Numbered from the stretch's first letter, positions 17,562 through 28,800 are shown. The stretch: 64,000 nt of DNA from Pedobacter sp. KBW06 (GCF_003852525.1 NZ_QAJL01000005.1:1-64000), one strand, 5' to 3'. The notes: a model not told the origin generated them from the sequence alone. Translations and numbers: made by a program.

Positions 17562-18152
17562 TTGAAGACAAACGCTTACTACAGCACCTTAAACGACAGT
17601 AATTTAATCGAATGTCTTTTAAAAGGGGATGAGCTGGCCTTTGCTGAAATCTATTCGCGTTACAAAACCGTTCTTTTCCTACATGCCCGGAGAATGCTGC
17701 AGGACGATGAGCAGGCCAGGGATGTGGTACAGGAAATATTCACAGCCATCTGGATAAAAAAAGAAGAGCTTCGCATCAGTACTTCCCTGAAATCTTACCT
17801 CTTCAGTTCCGTTAAACATAAAATCCTCAATTTACTGTTGCATCAGAAACACGTGGAAAAACACATGCAGGCGATGTTGAAACTGCACAATACAGGTAGC
17901 TTCAGTACCGATCTGGCCGTACAGGAAAAAGAAATGGCCCGGCTGATCGAAGCAGAAATCCAGAATTTGCCTGCACGTATGCGGGAGGTCTTTGTATTAA
18001 GCAGACGGGAAGAGCTGTCAAATAAGGAAATTGCACAAAGAATGGGCATTGCGGAAGAGACTGTTAAAAAACAGATCGTCTATGCCCTAAAAATATTGAG
18101 GGTAAAACTCAAGGTGATTTCCTTCCTGCTGATCCTCCTGAATCAGTCCTGA
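17562..18152 (+). CDS. ECF RNA polymerase sigma factor of the GH18/SusCD locus
   Basis: 196 aa. Region 2 at about 25-90 (LAFAEIYSRY, ARDVVQEIFTAIW); region 4 at about 135-185 (LPARMREVFVLSRREELSNKEIAQRMG, EETVKKQIVYAL). A hydrophobic tail (VISFLLILLNQS) is typical of Bacteroidota FecI-like factors. The frame has no ATG between the upstream stop and the conserved region, so it appears to start at TTG (17562-17564). It is followed after 69 bp by FecR and then SusC with an STN domain, the classic order in which the receptor signals through FecR to release this sigma factor. Confidence 0.9.
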   Translation: MKTNAYYSTLNDSNLIECLLKGDELAFAEIYSRYKTVLFLHARRMLQDDEQARDVVQEIFTAIWIKKEELRISTSLKSYLFSSVKHKILNLLLHQKHVEKHMQAMLKLHNTGSFSTDLAVQEKEMARLIEAEIQNLPARMREVFVLSRREELSNKEIAQRMGIAEETVKKQIVYALKILRVKLKVISFLLILLNQS

Positions 18153-18221
18153 AAATAAATTTCAATTCCATCTACCTCTTTCTTATTGGTCAAATGTCTT
18201 ACCATATATAAGCATCCCCAT

Positions 18222-19406
18222 ATGTCGGAAACAGAGATCAGCAAATTAATCGAAAAGTATAAAAACGGAACATTAACCGAAGCCGAAAGTGCTTTTTTAA
18301 ATACCTGGTATATCAAATACGCCAGCGAGCAACCCTCTTCATTTGATCCGGCAGAATTAGAGGGGAACCTGGACCAGGTGTGGACTGCTATCGAAGGTAA
18401 CCTTTCTGATCAGGAACATGGTTTCAGAAAAGAGCGCTTAAAACCGGTAGCTAAAAGATCCTTATGGCCAAGAATTGCTGCAGCGGCCAGTGTGGTGTTG
18501 GTAACAGGACTTGCATTCTATTTCTTCAACGCAAATCAAGGCACAATTCCGGAGATCCGGAACAGCATGGCTAAAACGGAGATCAGACCAGGCGGCAACA
18601 GGGCTTTCCTGACGCTGGCCGATGGTTCGAAAATCTCCCTGAATGAGGCTGCAAATGGCCAGTTGGCGAGTCAGGCAGGGATCACCATTACCAAAACCAA
18701 AAACGGACAACTCATTTATACCATCGCAGATCAGCAATCTGCCAAACCGGGCAACCTCTACAATACCATTGAAACACCCAGAGGCGGACAGTATCAGATC
18801 AATCTTCCCGATGGATCAAAGGTTTGGCTAAATGCCGAAACGAAACTGAAATTCCCGGTCAGCTTTGCGGATAAAAAGGAAAGGAAAGTGGAACTGAGCG
18901 GAGAGGCTTATTTTGAAGTCGCCAAATTGAAAACCCAAGGCATAAAGATGCCTTTCATTGTAGCCAGCAGCGGACAGGAAGTCGAAGTATTGGGCACACA
19001 TTTTAACGTGAACGCCTACAGTGATGAAAACAGCACCAAAACTACTTTGCTGGAAGGGCTGGTCCGTGTTTCTGAATTGTTACGCCCCCGTAATGCCATT
19101 CTTAAACCCGGCCAGCAATCCAGCTTAACGGCAACAGGACTTAGCCTTAAAAATGTAGATACGGAACAGGCAGTGGCCTGGAAAAATGGTCAGTTTATGT
19201 TCAGCAATGAACCATTGACCCAGGTCATGAAAGATGTATCCAGATGGTACAACGTAGAAGTGGAGTACAAAGGAGATTTCTCAAATGTAGTGATCGGTGG
19301 AAGTGTATCTAAATTCACAGACATCAGGGAAGTCCTGGATGTACTGGCACTGGCTGGAAAAGTCAACTTTAAGACAGAAGGAACTAAGGTCATCGTCAGT
19401 CCCTGA
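18222..19406 (+). CDS. FecR-type anti-sigma factor
   Basis: 394 aa from the ATG at 18222; the frame also opens at a TTG 36 bp earlier. The cytoplasmic N-terminus (about 1-85) should bind the sigma factor. A single membrane helix lies at about 88-108 (IAAAASVVLVTGLAFYFF). The periplasmic FecR domain (about 185-295) has ETPRGGQYQINLPDGSKVWL and EAYFEV. The C-terminal DUF4974 domain (about 325-394) starts FSNEPLTQVMKDVSRWY. It passes the signal from the STN domain of the SusC protein encoded next to it to the ECF sigma factor encoded before it. Confidence 0.92.
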   Translation: MSETEISKLIEKYKNGTLTEAESAFLNTWYIKYASEQPSSFDPAELEGNLDQVWTAIEGNLSDQEHGFRKERLKPVAKRSLWPRIAAAASVVLVTGLAFYFFNANQGTIPEIRNSMAKTEIRPGGNRAFLTLADGSKISLNEAANGQLASQAGITITKTKNGQLIYTIADQQSAKPGNLYNTIETPRGGQYQINLPDGSKVWLNAETKLKFPVSFADKKERKVELSGEAYFEVAKLKTQGIKMPFIVASSGQEVEVLGTHFNVNAYSDENSTKTTLLEGLVRVSELLRPRNAILKPGQQSSLTATGLSLKNVDTEQAVAWKNGQFMFSNEPLTQVMKDVSRWYNVEVEYKGDFSNVVIGGSVSKFTDIREVLDVLALAGKVNFKTEGTKVIVSP

Positions 19407-19458
19407 TCAAACAAGGAATTTAACAAACCAATATATAAACCAAACAAAACCTAACCAA

Positions 19459-19494
19459 ATGAACGAACCACATCAGCTCAGAAAAAGAAACTAA
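19459..19494 (+). CDS. Possible 11-codon leader peptide ahead of susC-like gene
   Basis: ATG to TAA encodes MNEPHQLRKRN. Its start codon lies in a 12-bp sequence, CCTAACCAAATG (19450-19461), that recurs at 19614-19625 right at the SusC start. Basic tail, no hydrophobic part. It may be a translated leader or chance. Confidence 0.25.
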   Translation: MNEPHQLRKRN

Positions 19495-19626
19495 GTATCT
19501 GGAAAACCGGAACCAGATGTTGCGCAGCTGATCCCGGTTTACAGAGCATTGTCTATTCAACAATTAACGGTTTGTCCTGCAATCCTTGAAAATTCAGGGA
19601 CAACCGTTTTAACCCTAACCAAATGT

Positions 19627-22600
19627 ATGAACTTTTACTATCACTTAGTGCATGGGCTGAAAAGCTATGTACCCAAATTATTGCTGATTATGAAACTAGC
19701 CTTTGTTTTAATGATCACCGTCTTTTTGCAACTGTCGTTTGCAGCAAAGGCCCAAAAAGTTACCCTCCAGGAAAAAAACGCTTCATTAGAACAAATATTT
19801 AAAAAGATCCGCCTGCAGACCGGCTATAACGTGATCTGGAACCAGAGCTTGTTAAAAAGAGCCCAGCCGGTAAGCATCAGTATTAAAGATGCAGACCTGC
19901 AACAGGTGATCGATAAGGTGCTGGGAGGACAAGGATTAAGTTTTGTGATCAAAAACAAAACCATTATTGTCCAGGAAAAGAACGAACCGGTTCTTCCTGT
20001 TAAAGAACAGATCGAGATTAAAGGAAAGGTGACCGACGAAAAAGGGATGCCTATTCCGGGTGCCACTGTTAAGGTAAAGCTGACCGGAAAGGTGGCCATT
20101 ACTGATGGAAATGGAAATTACCTGATCCAGGCAGAGGGAGAGAGTGTGCTACAATTTTCTTACATCGGCTTTAAATCAATTGAAGAAGCGGTTAACAACC
20201 GTAAACTGATTAACATTATCTTACTGGAAGACCTGGGACAGCTGAAAGAAGTGGTCGTTACTGCCCTCGGGATTAGCAAAGACAATAAAAAACTGGGATA
20301 TGCAGTTACGAATGTAAGCGGAAACCTGCTGAACCAGGCCAAAGAACCCAATGTAGCAAATAGCTTAACGGGTAGAGTGGCAGGCTTAAATGTGAGCGGG
20401 GTAAACAGTGGCCCGGGATCATCAGCCAGAATCCTGATCAGAGGGGTTTCTAATTTTTCTTCTTCTTCAAGTCCTTTATTTGTAATTGATGGGGTACCGA
20501 TGGACAATACCCAAAAGGGCTCTCCGGGTGTATATGGAGGCCAGGATATGGGCGATGGAATCTCGAGCATCAATCCCGACGATATTGAAACGGTAACCGT
20601 CCTGAATGGTTCTGCAGCTTCGGCTTTGTATGGAACAAGGGCCGCCAATGGCGTGGTTCAGATCACCACTAAAAATGGAAAAGGACAGAAAGGGATCGGC
20701 CTGGAATACAGTGGTAATGTGAGTTTAAATACGATTGTAGACAATACCGATTATCAGAAAGCATACGGACAGGGCCTGAACGGAAAAATCCCCCTTACAG
20801 GTGCCGATCTTGTCGCTTCCAGTCTGAACAGCTGGGGTGCGAAACTAACCGGAGAGCCGGCAATCGGACAGGATGGACTCATGCATCCTTATGCTCCGGT
20901 AGAAAATCAACTGGGTAAATTTTACAGAGACGGAGTGGTGTTTTCCAACACGCTTGCCTTTTTAGGGGGCTGGGAAAAAGGAAATATGCGGATGTCTCTT
21001 TCGCAATCAAATAACCAGTCGGTAATTCCGAACAGCGGTTTGAAGCGCTATTCAGGCAACCTGAACATCAACCAGGAACTCATCAGCAAGTTAAAGCTAA
21101 CGGCCATGATGAATTTCTTAAATGAAGAGGTGACTTTAAGGTCTAACCTGGGCGACATGAGCCGGAACCCCAATTTTACCATGGGACTCTTGCCGGCGAA
21201 TGTAAGCCCGGATTATTTAAAGCTCATTTACGATCCTGCCACCGGTAATGAAAATCACCTTGGAAATGGTGGTTATATTCCGAATCCCTGGTTTGTGGTA
21301 GACAAAGTAATTGCAAATACACGTAGGAAACGCCTGATTTCCTCTACGGCTTTGAGGTATGATTTTACAAAGGAATTGTATTTGCAGACCCGTTTGGGTT
21401 ACGATTACACTGCCGATCATACGCGAAAGATTGAACCTACAGGAATCGGTTATAATCCAAACGGGCAACTGGAAGAACTGTCGAACGCAACTACTACAGA
21501 GTTGAACGTAGATGTACTGGCCGGATATACTAAAAAGCTATTCCCAGACCTGAGCATGGATGCTGCACTGGGCGGAAACATCCGTAAGTTTAATTTCGAA
21601 AAAGTAGGCGTTTCGGGTTCGCAGTGGAAAATCCCAAACTTCTATGATCCTTCCAACCTGACGATTGTAAATCCTTTGTATCCTTCGCCAAACAGGTTAC
21701 AAACCAATTCGGCTTATTATACCCTGGATTTTACCTATAAAAACTTCCTGACGATCAGCAACACCGGACGGTACGATCGGTTCAGTACCACTACAAAAGG
21801 CATCTTCACCCCATCGGTAAGTGCCAGTTTTATATTTACGAACCTGGTTAAAATTCCTGAGCTGACTTTGGGAAAACTCAGGTTGGCTTACGCGAAAACA
21901 AGTGGCGAGGCTTTGCCTTTTAAGAACGCAAAATACTATACCATTGCTACCGGGACGGCAGAAGGGAAACCTTATGTAAATCTGGCAAAGGAGATCCTGC
22001 CGGAAAACCTAAACCCTTATACAATGCAGGAATTAGAGGCGGGTTTGGAGCTGAAAGCATGGGGTGGCAGAGTAGGTTTGGTGGCTTCTTATTTTTCACG
22101 TAAAACGAAGGACGAGCTGGTGTCGCAACAGATCAGTCAGGCTTCGGGTGGTTATGAATCTACTTACATCCCTTTGGGATCAACCCAAAACAGGGGACTG
22201 GAACTGACGCTGAATGGCACGCCATTTCAACGCAGTGATTTTAGCTGGGATGTATCTTTTAACTTCTCTTTGGTGAAAAACAAACTGCTGAACATTGATG
22301 GCATAGCAACGAGAATCCAGAATGCAAATGAAGGGCAGTACCGGCCAACTGTTGGTCCATATTCTAACGGTTCGGGTGTGTATGGGGTAGTGGGTTTGCC
22401 ACTCGCTCAGATCATGTCTTATGATTATAAGTATGATGCCAATGGCCGGATTATCGTTGGGATTGACGGCATTCCGGTAAGGGGAGATTTTAAGCCAATG
22501 GGCTCAGGATTACCTAAATATTATGGTGGCCTGAACAACAACTTTAATTATAAAGCTTTTAACTTTTCCTTCCTGATTGATTACCGCTTTGGCAGTAAAG

Positions 22601-23034
22601 TCCTTTCGGCAACAGATTTCCTGAGCACCTATTACGGCTTGAATAAAAAGACATTGGAAGGCCGGGAAACGGGGATCGTAGTAAAAGGGGTAACCGAAGA
22701 TGGGAAGGAAAATACCAAAGTGGTATCTGCACAGGATTATTATCCGGGACTGGTAAAAAACGTCTCTTCTGTTACGGTGTATGATGGCAGCTTCATCAAG
22801 TTGCGTCAGGTGGTGTTCGGTTATACCTTGCCGGCCAGCTTGTTAAAGAATGGTCCTCTGGCCTCGGTAAACATCAGCTTTGCGGCGCGGAACCTGTTCA
22901 CTTTAATGAAGCATACCAAAAACTTTGATCCTGAAGATACTTTCTCCTCACTGACGGGAAATGCAGGATTGGAAGGCGCCGGATTGCCACAGACACGCAA
23001 TTACGGACTGAGCCTGAACATTAAACTTAAATAG
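19627..23034 (+). CDS. SusC/RagA-type TonB-linked outer-membrane protein with STN domain
   Basis: 1135 aa from the ATG at 19627; the frame is open upstream from a TTG at 19549, but this ATG gives the usual MNFYYHLV start of the family. Signal segment to about residue 43 (FAAKAQ). STN (secretin/TonB short N-terminal) domain at about 48-110 for contact with FecR; carboxypeptidase-regulatory-like domain at about 130-205; plug at about 210-325 with NVANSLTGRVAGLNVSG and GTRAANGVVQITTKNG; then the barrel, ending LSLNIKLK. It forms the transport pore of a SusC/SusD pair for an oligosaccharide or glycopeptide. The SusD gene follows by 116 bp. Confidence 0.95.
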   Translation: MNFYYHLVHGLKSYVPKLLLIMKLAFVLMITVFLQLSFAAKAQKVTLQEKNASLEQIFKKIRLQTGYNVIWNQSLLKRAQPVSISIKDADLQQVIDKVLGGQGLSFVIKNKTIIVQEKNEPVLPVKEQIEIKGKVTDEKGMPIPGATVKVKLTGKVAITDGNGNYLIQAEGESVLQFSYIGFKSIEEAVNNRKLINIILLEDLGQLKEVVVTALGISKDNKKLGYAVTNVSGNLLNQAKEPNVANSLTGRVAGLNVSGVNSGPGSSARILIRGVSNFSSSSSPLFVIDGVPMDNTQKGSPGVYGGQDMGDGISSINPDDIETVTVLNGSAASALYGTRAANGVVQITTKNGKGQKGIGLEYSGNVSLNTIVDNTDYQKAYGQGLNGKIPLTGADLVASSLNSWGAKLTGEPAIGQDGLMHPYAPVENQLGKFYRDGVVFSNTLAFLGGWEKGNMRMSLSQSNNQSVIPNSGLKRYSGNLNINQELISKLKLTAMMNFLNEEVTLRSNLGDMSRNPNFTMGLLPANVSPDYLKLIYDPATGNENHLGNGGYIPNPWFVVDKVIANTRRKRLISSTALRYDFTKELYLQTRLGYDYTADHTRKIEPTGIGYNPNGQLEELSNATTTELNVDVLAGYTKKLFPDLSMDAALGGNIRKFNFEKVGVSGSQWKIPNFYDPSNLTIVNPLYPSPNRLQTNSAYYTLDFTYKNFLTISNTGRYDRFSTTTKGIFTPSVSASFIFTNLVKIPELTLGKLRLAYAKTSGEALPFKNAKYYTIATGTAEGKPYVNLAKEILPENLNPYTMQELEAGLELKAWGGRVGLVASYFSRKTKDELVSQQISQASGGYESTYIPLGSTQNRGLELTLNGTPFQRSDFSWDVSFNFSLVKNKLLNIDGIATRIQNANEGQYRPTVGPYSNGSGVYGVVGLPLAQIMSYDYKYDANGRIIVGIDGIPVRGDFKPMGSGLPKYYGGLNNNFNYKAFNFSFLIDYRFGSKVLSATDFLSTYYGLNKKTLEGRETGIVVKGVTEDGKENTKVVSAQDYYPGLVKNVSSVTVYDGSFIKLRQVVFGYTLPASLLKNGPLASVNISFAARNLFTLMKHTKNFDPEDTFSSLTGNAGLEGAGLPQTRNYGLSLNIKLK

Positions 23035-23072
23035 GGTAACCGCTAAAAGTTAAAAAATATAAGGTTGAAACC

Positions 23073-23115
23073 ATTATGATCTTACGGATTACTTAATGAA
23101 TACTAAAGTCATAAT
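23073..23115 (+). promoter_or_regulatory. Inverted repeat between susC-like and susD-like genes
   Basis: ATTATGA (23073-23079) and TCATAAT (23109-23115) could form a weak stem in the transcript. No T-run follows, so it may be an mRNA processing or stability element. Confidence 0.25.
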
Positions 23116-23150
23116 CGCTTCATAACCATTAAAAAAACAAATATAAGCCG

Positions 23151-24761
23151 ATGAAAAAGATAGCTTTTTATTTATGCCTGATGGCAATCCTAACCATTGG
23201 TTGTACTAAAGGTTTTGAGGAATTGAACCGGGATCCAACAAAAGCCAATGAGGGCAATATGGACCCGAATTACCTGCTGACTTCAGGACAACTGAATTAT
23301 GGAAACATCACAGAATTTCAATTGTATGAACTGGCACCAATGATGCAGGTCCTGGCGTCGACGGCTACGCAGACCTCATATAGCGCCGGAGATAAATACA
23401 GTTCGCAACTGTTCTCCTATAATGACCGCTTTTTTGCGGACGGACAAATTGCAGCAGGTTTATTTGCCGAAGCACAGGAGCTTGCAGAAAAGAAAGATCC
23501 GGTAAAATATGCCAACCTGATCCAGGTGAGCCGTATTATGCGGGTGATGGCGATGCAACGAATTACAGATACCTACGGGGATATTCCTTATGCCCAAAAG
23601 AATGGAACGCTGTATCCGAAATATGATTTGCAGGCCGACATTTACAAGGACATGCTCGCCACGCTGGAAGATGCAGCGGGAAAACTGGATAAAACCAAAA
23701 CCAAGATGACGGGTGATTTATTTTATGACGGGGATATCGACAAATGGACCCGCTTTACTTATTCTTTAATGCTGAGGGTGGCCATGCGCCTGACCAAAGC
23801 TGATCCGGATATGGCACGTGCTTATGCAGAGAAAACCAAAGACAAAACCTTTAAGGATTTTACGGACAATGCCATCCTGAAGTTTAACGGCACAGCAGAA
23901 GAACGTAAAAATAAGTCGGCCAATTCCTGGTTTGGTGATGCGGTGACCTTCGGACAGGTGAGGTGGTCTAAAACGTTTATCGATTTCCTGAAAAACAACA
24001 ATGATCCGAGGTTATATGTGATTACCGAAAAATCGGATACAGGAATGGTGTTTAACAATGATCTGACCAGGCCTGCATTTGGTTATACACAAACCAAACC
24101 GGCACCTGCGGGAAAAATAAACGAAGTGCCTGTGGGCATGCCCAATGGTTATGACATCAACGGGGTAAGGAGTATAGAGACCGCTCCGGGCTATCCGGGC
24201 GCAACGGGTAAGGGCAACAATGCCTCTCCTTTAGGGAACTATGCCAGGCCTTTAACAAAGGTATTTGCACAACCGACCTTCTCCACATTTCTGATCACGT
24301 ATGCAGAAACAGAATTGTTGCTGGCCGAAGCAAAAGCAAGAGGCTGGGATGTAGGCGCAGTTTCAGCAAAAGACCATTACCGGAACGGACTGGTCGCGGC
24401 CATGAGGTCCCTGGAACAGCTGAATGGAATGCTGACGATGGGAACAGAAGTGGAAACCTTTGCCGCTGCACATCCATTGGACGAAAGTAGTCTGGAAAAA
24501 TCACTCGAGATGATCAACACGCAATATTGGGTCGCTACACTGTTTAATTTTCCGGAAACCTGGGCCAATTACAGGCGCAGCGGATATCCGGTACTGACTC
24601 CGGTCAATTACCCGGGTAACCGTACCAATGGGGTGATTCCAAGGCGACTGAATTATCCGAACAGAGAGGCTTCCTATAATGCGGCCAATTACAATGAGGC
24701 GGTATCCCGTTTAGGTGGGAACGACCTGGACCTGACCAAAAGGGTTTGGTGGGATAAATAA
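23151..24761 (+). CDS. SusD/RagB-like surface lipoprotein
   Basis: 536 aa. Lipoprotein signal with lipobox TIGC (Cys at about residue 18), then the typical start KGFEELNRDPTKANEG. The conserved helical repeat regions of the SusD-like type 2 family are seen: VMAMQRITDTYGDIPYA and, near the C-terminus, TYAETELLLAEAKARGW and NFPETWANYRRSGYP. It forms the lid on the SusC pore and binds glycan at the cell surface. It is co-transcribed with SusC and with the GH18 lipoprotein 28 bp downstream. Confidence 0.94.
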   Translation: MKKIAFYLCLMAILTIGCTKGFEELNRDPTKANEGNMDPNYLLTSGQLNYGNITEFQLYELAPMMQVLASTATQTSYSAGDKYSSQLFSYNDRFFADGQIAAGLFAEAQELAEKKDPVKYANLIQVSRIMRVMAMQRITDTYGDIPYAQKNGTLYPKYDLQADIYKDMLATLEDAAGKLDKTKTKMTGDLFYDGDIDKWTRFTYSLMLRVAMRLTKADPDMARAYAEKTKDKTFKDFTDNAILKFNGTAEERKNKSANSWFGDAVTFGQVRWSKTFIDFLKNNNDPRLYVITEKSDTGMVFNNDLTRPAFGYTQTKPAPAGKINEVPVGMPNGYDINGVRSIETAPGYPGATGKGNNASPLGNYARPLTKVFAQPTFSTFLITYAETELLLAEAKARGWDVGAVSAKDHYRNGLVAAMRSLEQLNGMLTMGTEVETFAAAHPLDESSLEKSLEMINTQYWVATLFNFPETWANYRRSGYPVLTPVNYPGNRTNGVIPRRLNYPNREASYNAANYNEAVSRLGGNDLDLTKRVWWDK

Positions 24762-24789
24762 CAAGATTTGAACCATTAAATGAGCTAAT

Positions 24790-25833
24790 ATGAAAAGTAT
24801 ATATATCGTTGCCTGCCTGATCCTGATTGCTGCATCATCTTGTCGCAAAGTAAAAACAGAACAGGATTTTCCGGAAATTAAGAATAAACTGGAAACGCAG
24901 CAGGATGGCTGGACAGCCGAGAAAATTGAGCAGATCGCCAAACAAAAAAGGGATTCGATCAGGATTGCAGATTCGCTTGCCGGCAATACAGGTGGCGGAG
25001 GTAATCCGCTGGCCAACAAAAAGAATCTCCTGATTGCCTATGTGGAAGTTAATAACAGGGCCTTTAAAAATGTGACCTGCTTTTTAAATGATGAAGGAAA
25101 ACCGGTTATAGACCTGGCCTGGGTATTTGCACCAAACATCAATATTGATCCTTCAACAAAGAAAGTAAAAGTGACTTATAACAGACAGGTACAGGGACTG
25201 ATTAATAAAGGTTACATCAGGTATGTACAGAGTAAAGGGATTAAAGTCGGGATGACCTTACTGGGCAATCACGATGCTGCGGGATTTAGAAATTTCAGGA
25301 ACCTGGCAGAGGCGACTGAATTTGCACAACATGTGGCCATAGAGATCCGTCGTCTGGGCCTGGATGCCATAGACTTTGATGATGAATATTCTGAGAGTCC
25401 TGCCTATGCCAACAACGAGTCTTTTGTGATGGTGGTTTCGGAAGTGAAACGTTTGCTGCCGGATAAGTTTGTGCATTGTTACATCTATGGTGGTGCCGGA
25501 TCCTCTTCCTATCTGGGGAAACGCATGGGCGATGTAGCCGATGCAGGTTCTTCGGCCTATTATCCGGAAACCCCATCTCCGGGATCGGCAGGTTTTCCAA
25601 TCGGAAAACTCATCCCAAGTACCAAACCTTTTTCGGGTGGAGGATATCCGGAAGCAACGCTCAGATCGTTGATGCAGCAGGGCTACAAAGGAATCATGAT
25701 GTTTGACTTCAATATGTTTCCAAATGATTACCTGGAGCGCCTGAGGGGCTATGTGAAAGGGGTGAAGGAACAGAATGTAGTCGAAATTCAGGGCTGTGTG
25801 GACCGCAGGGAAAACGACGACGTGAACATGTAA
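24790..25833 (+). CDS. GH18-type glycosidase lipoprotein (endo-beta-N-acetylglucosaminidase-like)
   Basis: 347 aa. Lipobox ASSC near residue 18, so it is membrane-anchored and probably surface-exposed as in other utilisation loci. The GH18 signature DxxDxDxE is complete: Asp192, Asp195, Asp197 and the acid Glu199 (DAIDFDDE). GIKVGMTLLGNH before it is the preceding barrel strand. The single-domain layout resembles the endo-beta-N-acetylglucosaminidases that release N-glycans from glycoproteins; chitinase activity is the alternative. Its place after SusD points to degradation of a GlcNAc-containing glycan as the task of the locus. Confidence 0.85.
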   Translation: MKSIYIVACLILIAASSCRKVKTEQDFPEIKNKLETQQDGWTAEKIEQIAKQKRDSIRIADSLAGNTGGGGNPLANKKNLLIAYVEVNNRAFKNVTCFLNDEGKPVIDLAWVFAPNINIDPSTKKVKVTYNRQVQGLINKGYIRYVQSKGIKVGMTLLGNHDAAGFRNFRNLAEATEFAQHVAIEIRRLGLDAIDFDDEYSESPAYANNESFVMVVSEVKRLLPDKFVHCYIYGGAGSSSYLGKRMGDVADAGSSAYYPETPSPGSAGFPIGKLIPSTKPFSGGGYPEATLRSLMQQGYKGIMMFDFNMFPNDYLERLRGYVKGVKEQNVVEIQGCVDRRENDDVNM

Positions 25834-25860
25834 TATCTTATACTTTTTAACTTATTTATC

Positions 25861-28800
25861 ATGAATATAAAATTCATAAGGATTTTCTTTTTGCTGGCGC
25901 TGTTGCTGCCGGCGAAAGTAATCATGGCACAAAAAAATATATTTAGACCCGATAACGTAAAAATCAGTTCTGCGGCAGCAATTGTATATGGCAAGATTGC
26001 AGACATCAATGATGGGAACCAAGGTACGGACGTTGAATTCAGCAGTGCCCCATCGGGAACGGTAGAGTTGCTGGCAGAATGTACGGTTCCTTCAAAACTG
26101 GTGGATTATGTGATCAATTACTATTACAATTCGAACAATGCGACAAGCATCAGTCTCTCAGGTTCTCAGAACAACAGTACCTGGACACTGATCGATACGA
26201 AAACCTTCGCTCCGGGGAATCAAAATCCTGCAGCAACGGTAACCAACCTGATCAGCTATAAGTATTATAAGTTTGTCTTTACGGGAATCAGCAGGAGTTC
26301 CCTGGACATCAAAGAACTGTCTGCTTATTCAGATGAGCTTTCTGCACCTACACTGACCGCGACAGCAGGCAGTGTAGGCAATATTGCCAATCTTTCCTGG
26401 ACACAGGAAATCCGGGGAGTGGGAAGTTATGAACTGGAACGCTCTACAGACCGGGTCAACTTTACTTTGCTTAAAACCATGGACGAACTGGTGCTGACTT
26501 ATGCAGAGGATGCTTTACAGCGCAATACGGCTTACTGGTACAGGATCCGGGTGAAAAAAGGAGCGGTCTATTCGGCCTATTCTGCGGTAAAAGAAATCAT
26601 TACGGCCAGTGATGTGATCGTGAATGCACCTTCACTTACGGCCACGGGTTCCACAACATTAAGTTCAACTGCAAATTTATCATGGGCTTTGCCGATTGGT
26701 GGTTCCGGTACTTTTGAACTGGAAAGGTCGCTGAACGGCACTGATTTTAGCCTTCTAAAAAGTGTAGATAAAGCGGTGACAACTTATGTTGATGCCACCT
26801 TAACCCACAATACGGCCTACTGGTACAGGGTAAGGGGTAAAAACGACATTTCGGTTTCGCCATATTCCATCATCCGTAAAATTACAACCATTAATGACGC
26901 ACTGCTTACTGCCCCTGTATTACAGGCAACTGCCCCTACAGGAACCCAGGCTGTTTTATCATGGACACTGGCTTTTAATACCGATGGGGGCTTTGAACTG
27001 GAAAAATCAACGGATGGTATCAATTTTACTGCTATGGGTAAGCTGAACAAATCCATCACCTCTTATACGGAAGAGTCCCTGATACCAAATACCGCGTATT
27101 GGTACCGGGTAAGGGCTTATAATTACACGGGTAATTCTCCTTATTCTGCCATTGTAAAAGTAACGACAAATGGCATTAAAGGTTTTCCTGCCGACATCAC
27201 CGATGATGGTGGAAAGCTGACTGTAAGTGCGGATAACAGCAGCGGTCCGAACGGATCGGAAGGTTCTTCCAAATTTATCGACAACAACATTGCCACCAAA
27301 TGGCTGATCTTTAATGCACAGACTGGACAAAACTTATCTGCCGTATATGAGCCTAAGGGTGCTTACATTGTAACCGGTTATACCCTGAGCACGGCCAATG
27401 ATGCCCCGGGAAGGGATCCTAAAAACTGGAGGTTTGAAGGTTCGGATGACAATGCCGCATGGACAGTCCTGGATACCAGGACCAATCAACTTGGTGCAAC
27501 AGCCGAAAGGATCACGACTTACAGTTATCAGATTGCAAATCCGGGAACAAAAGCCTTTAAGTTTTACCGCATTGCTTTTACCTCAAATAATGGTTCTACC
27601 GATATTGTACGTTACCAGATCTCCGAATGGCAAATCCTGGGACTTGATCCGGGGTCTCCGGATATTCCCGCCAATTTAGCGGTTACCGGAACTACAGTAA
27701 ATACGATCAGCCTGAGCTGGACACAAGATAAAACCATTCCGGTTAAAGAATTGATTTTACAGCGCTCAGAAGACGGGTTGTTTTATCAGCCAATTGATAC
27801 GCTCGAAAGCACCGTTAGTACTTTTACAGATCGTAATTTGCTCGACGGTGCTACCTATTATTACCGTTTAAAGGCAGCAGGAGATAGGCCAACCGCAGTA
27901 TCCGGCTGGTCGAATGTGGCTACAGGAAAAACACTGCCTACAGATGGTTTGCCTTTGATCCCCGCCGACCTGATCGCCACTGCGATAAAAGACACAGAGA
28001 TCAGTTTGCAATGGACAGACCGCTCATCAGATGAAACGGGCTTCCTGCTGGAAAGGTCAAGAGACAATGTGTTGTTTGAGGAAGTGAAAACCTTAGCAGC
28101 CAATACCAGCAGTTTCGCAGACCTTACGGTATGGCCGGGAACCTATTTCTATTACCGGATAGCGGCAGTGAAAGACCGGACCAAATCTGCTTATTCCAAT
28201 GTGTTGAAAGTATTGACCACCGGGATCAATACGGCTCCCTTAACGACCTCGCCACTTATTCCACGTAAAATTTGTACAGGGACTGGTGAGTATAGTTTAG
28301 CCTTTAATGGTGTGGTGCCGGGACCTGCTTTTGAGAAAATTCAGAAACTGAAAGTAACAGGTGTTAAGGCTGGGGATGAAGAGAGTAAGAAATTCTTTTC
28401 TGCTTATGCTTTTAATCCGGTGGTGACGAATGGCGTCGTCAATTATAAAGTGACCACAACCGGCCTGGCGGTTCCAGGGGACTCTGCCATGGTTATGGTA
28501 ACGGTGAAAGATGACGGAGGTACAGAGGGCTTTGCTTCAGATAGTACGGAGTTTATGGTGAAGATTTACTTTACGCCGTTTACCGTTAAAATTGTTTCCG
28601 ACAAAGGCACGGAAAACCTTTCCAGATATACCTCGGTAAATTTAACCGCGAGCACAGAATTTCCGGATCAGACAAGATATGAATGGGCAGATGCAGATGG
28701 TATTGATGGGGCAAGGAACGGAATTAAATTACTGGTAAGGCCGAAACGTTCAACGATTTATACGGTGACGGCAACCACGCCAACAGGATGTACGGCAACG

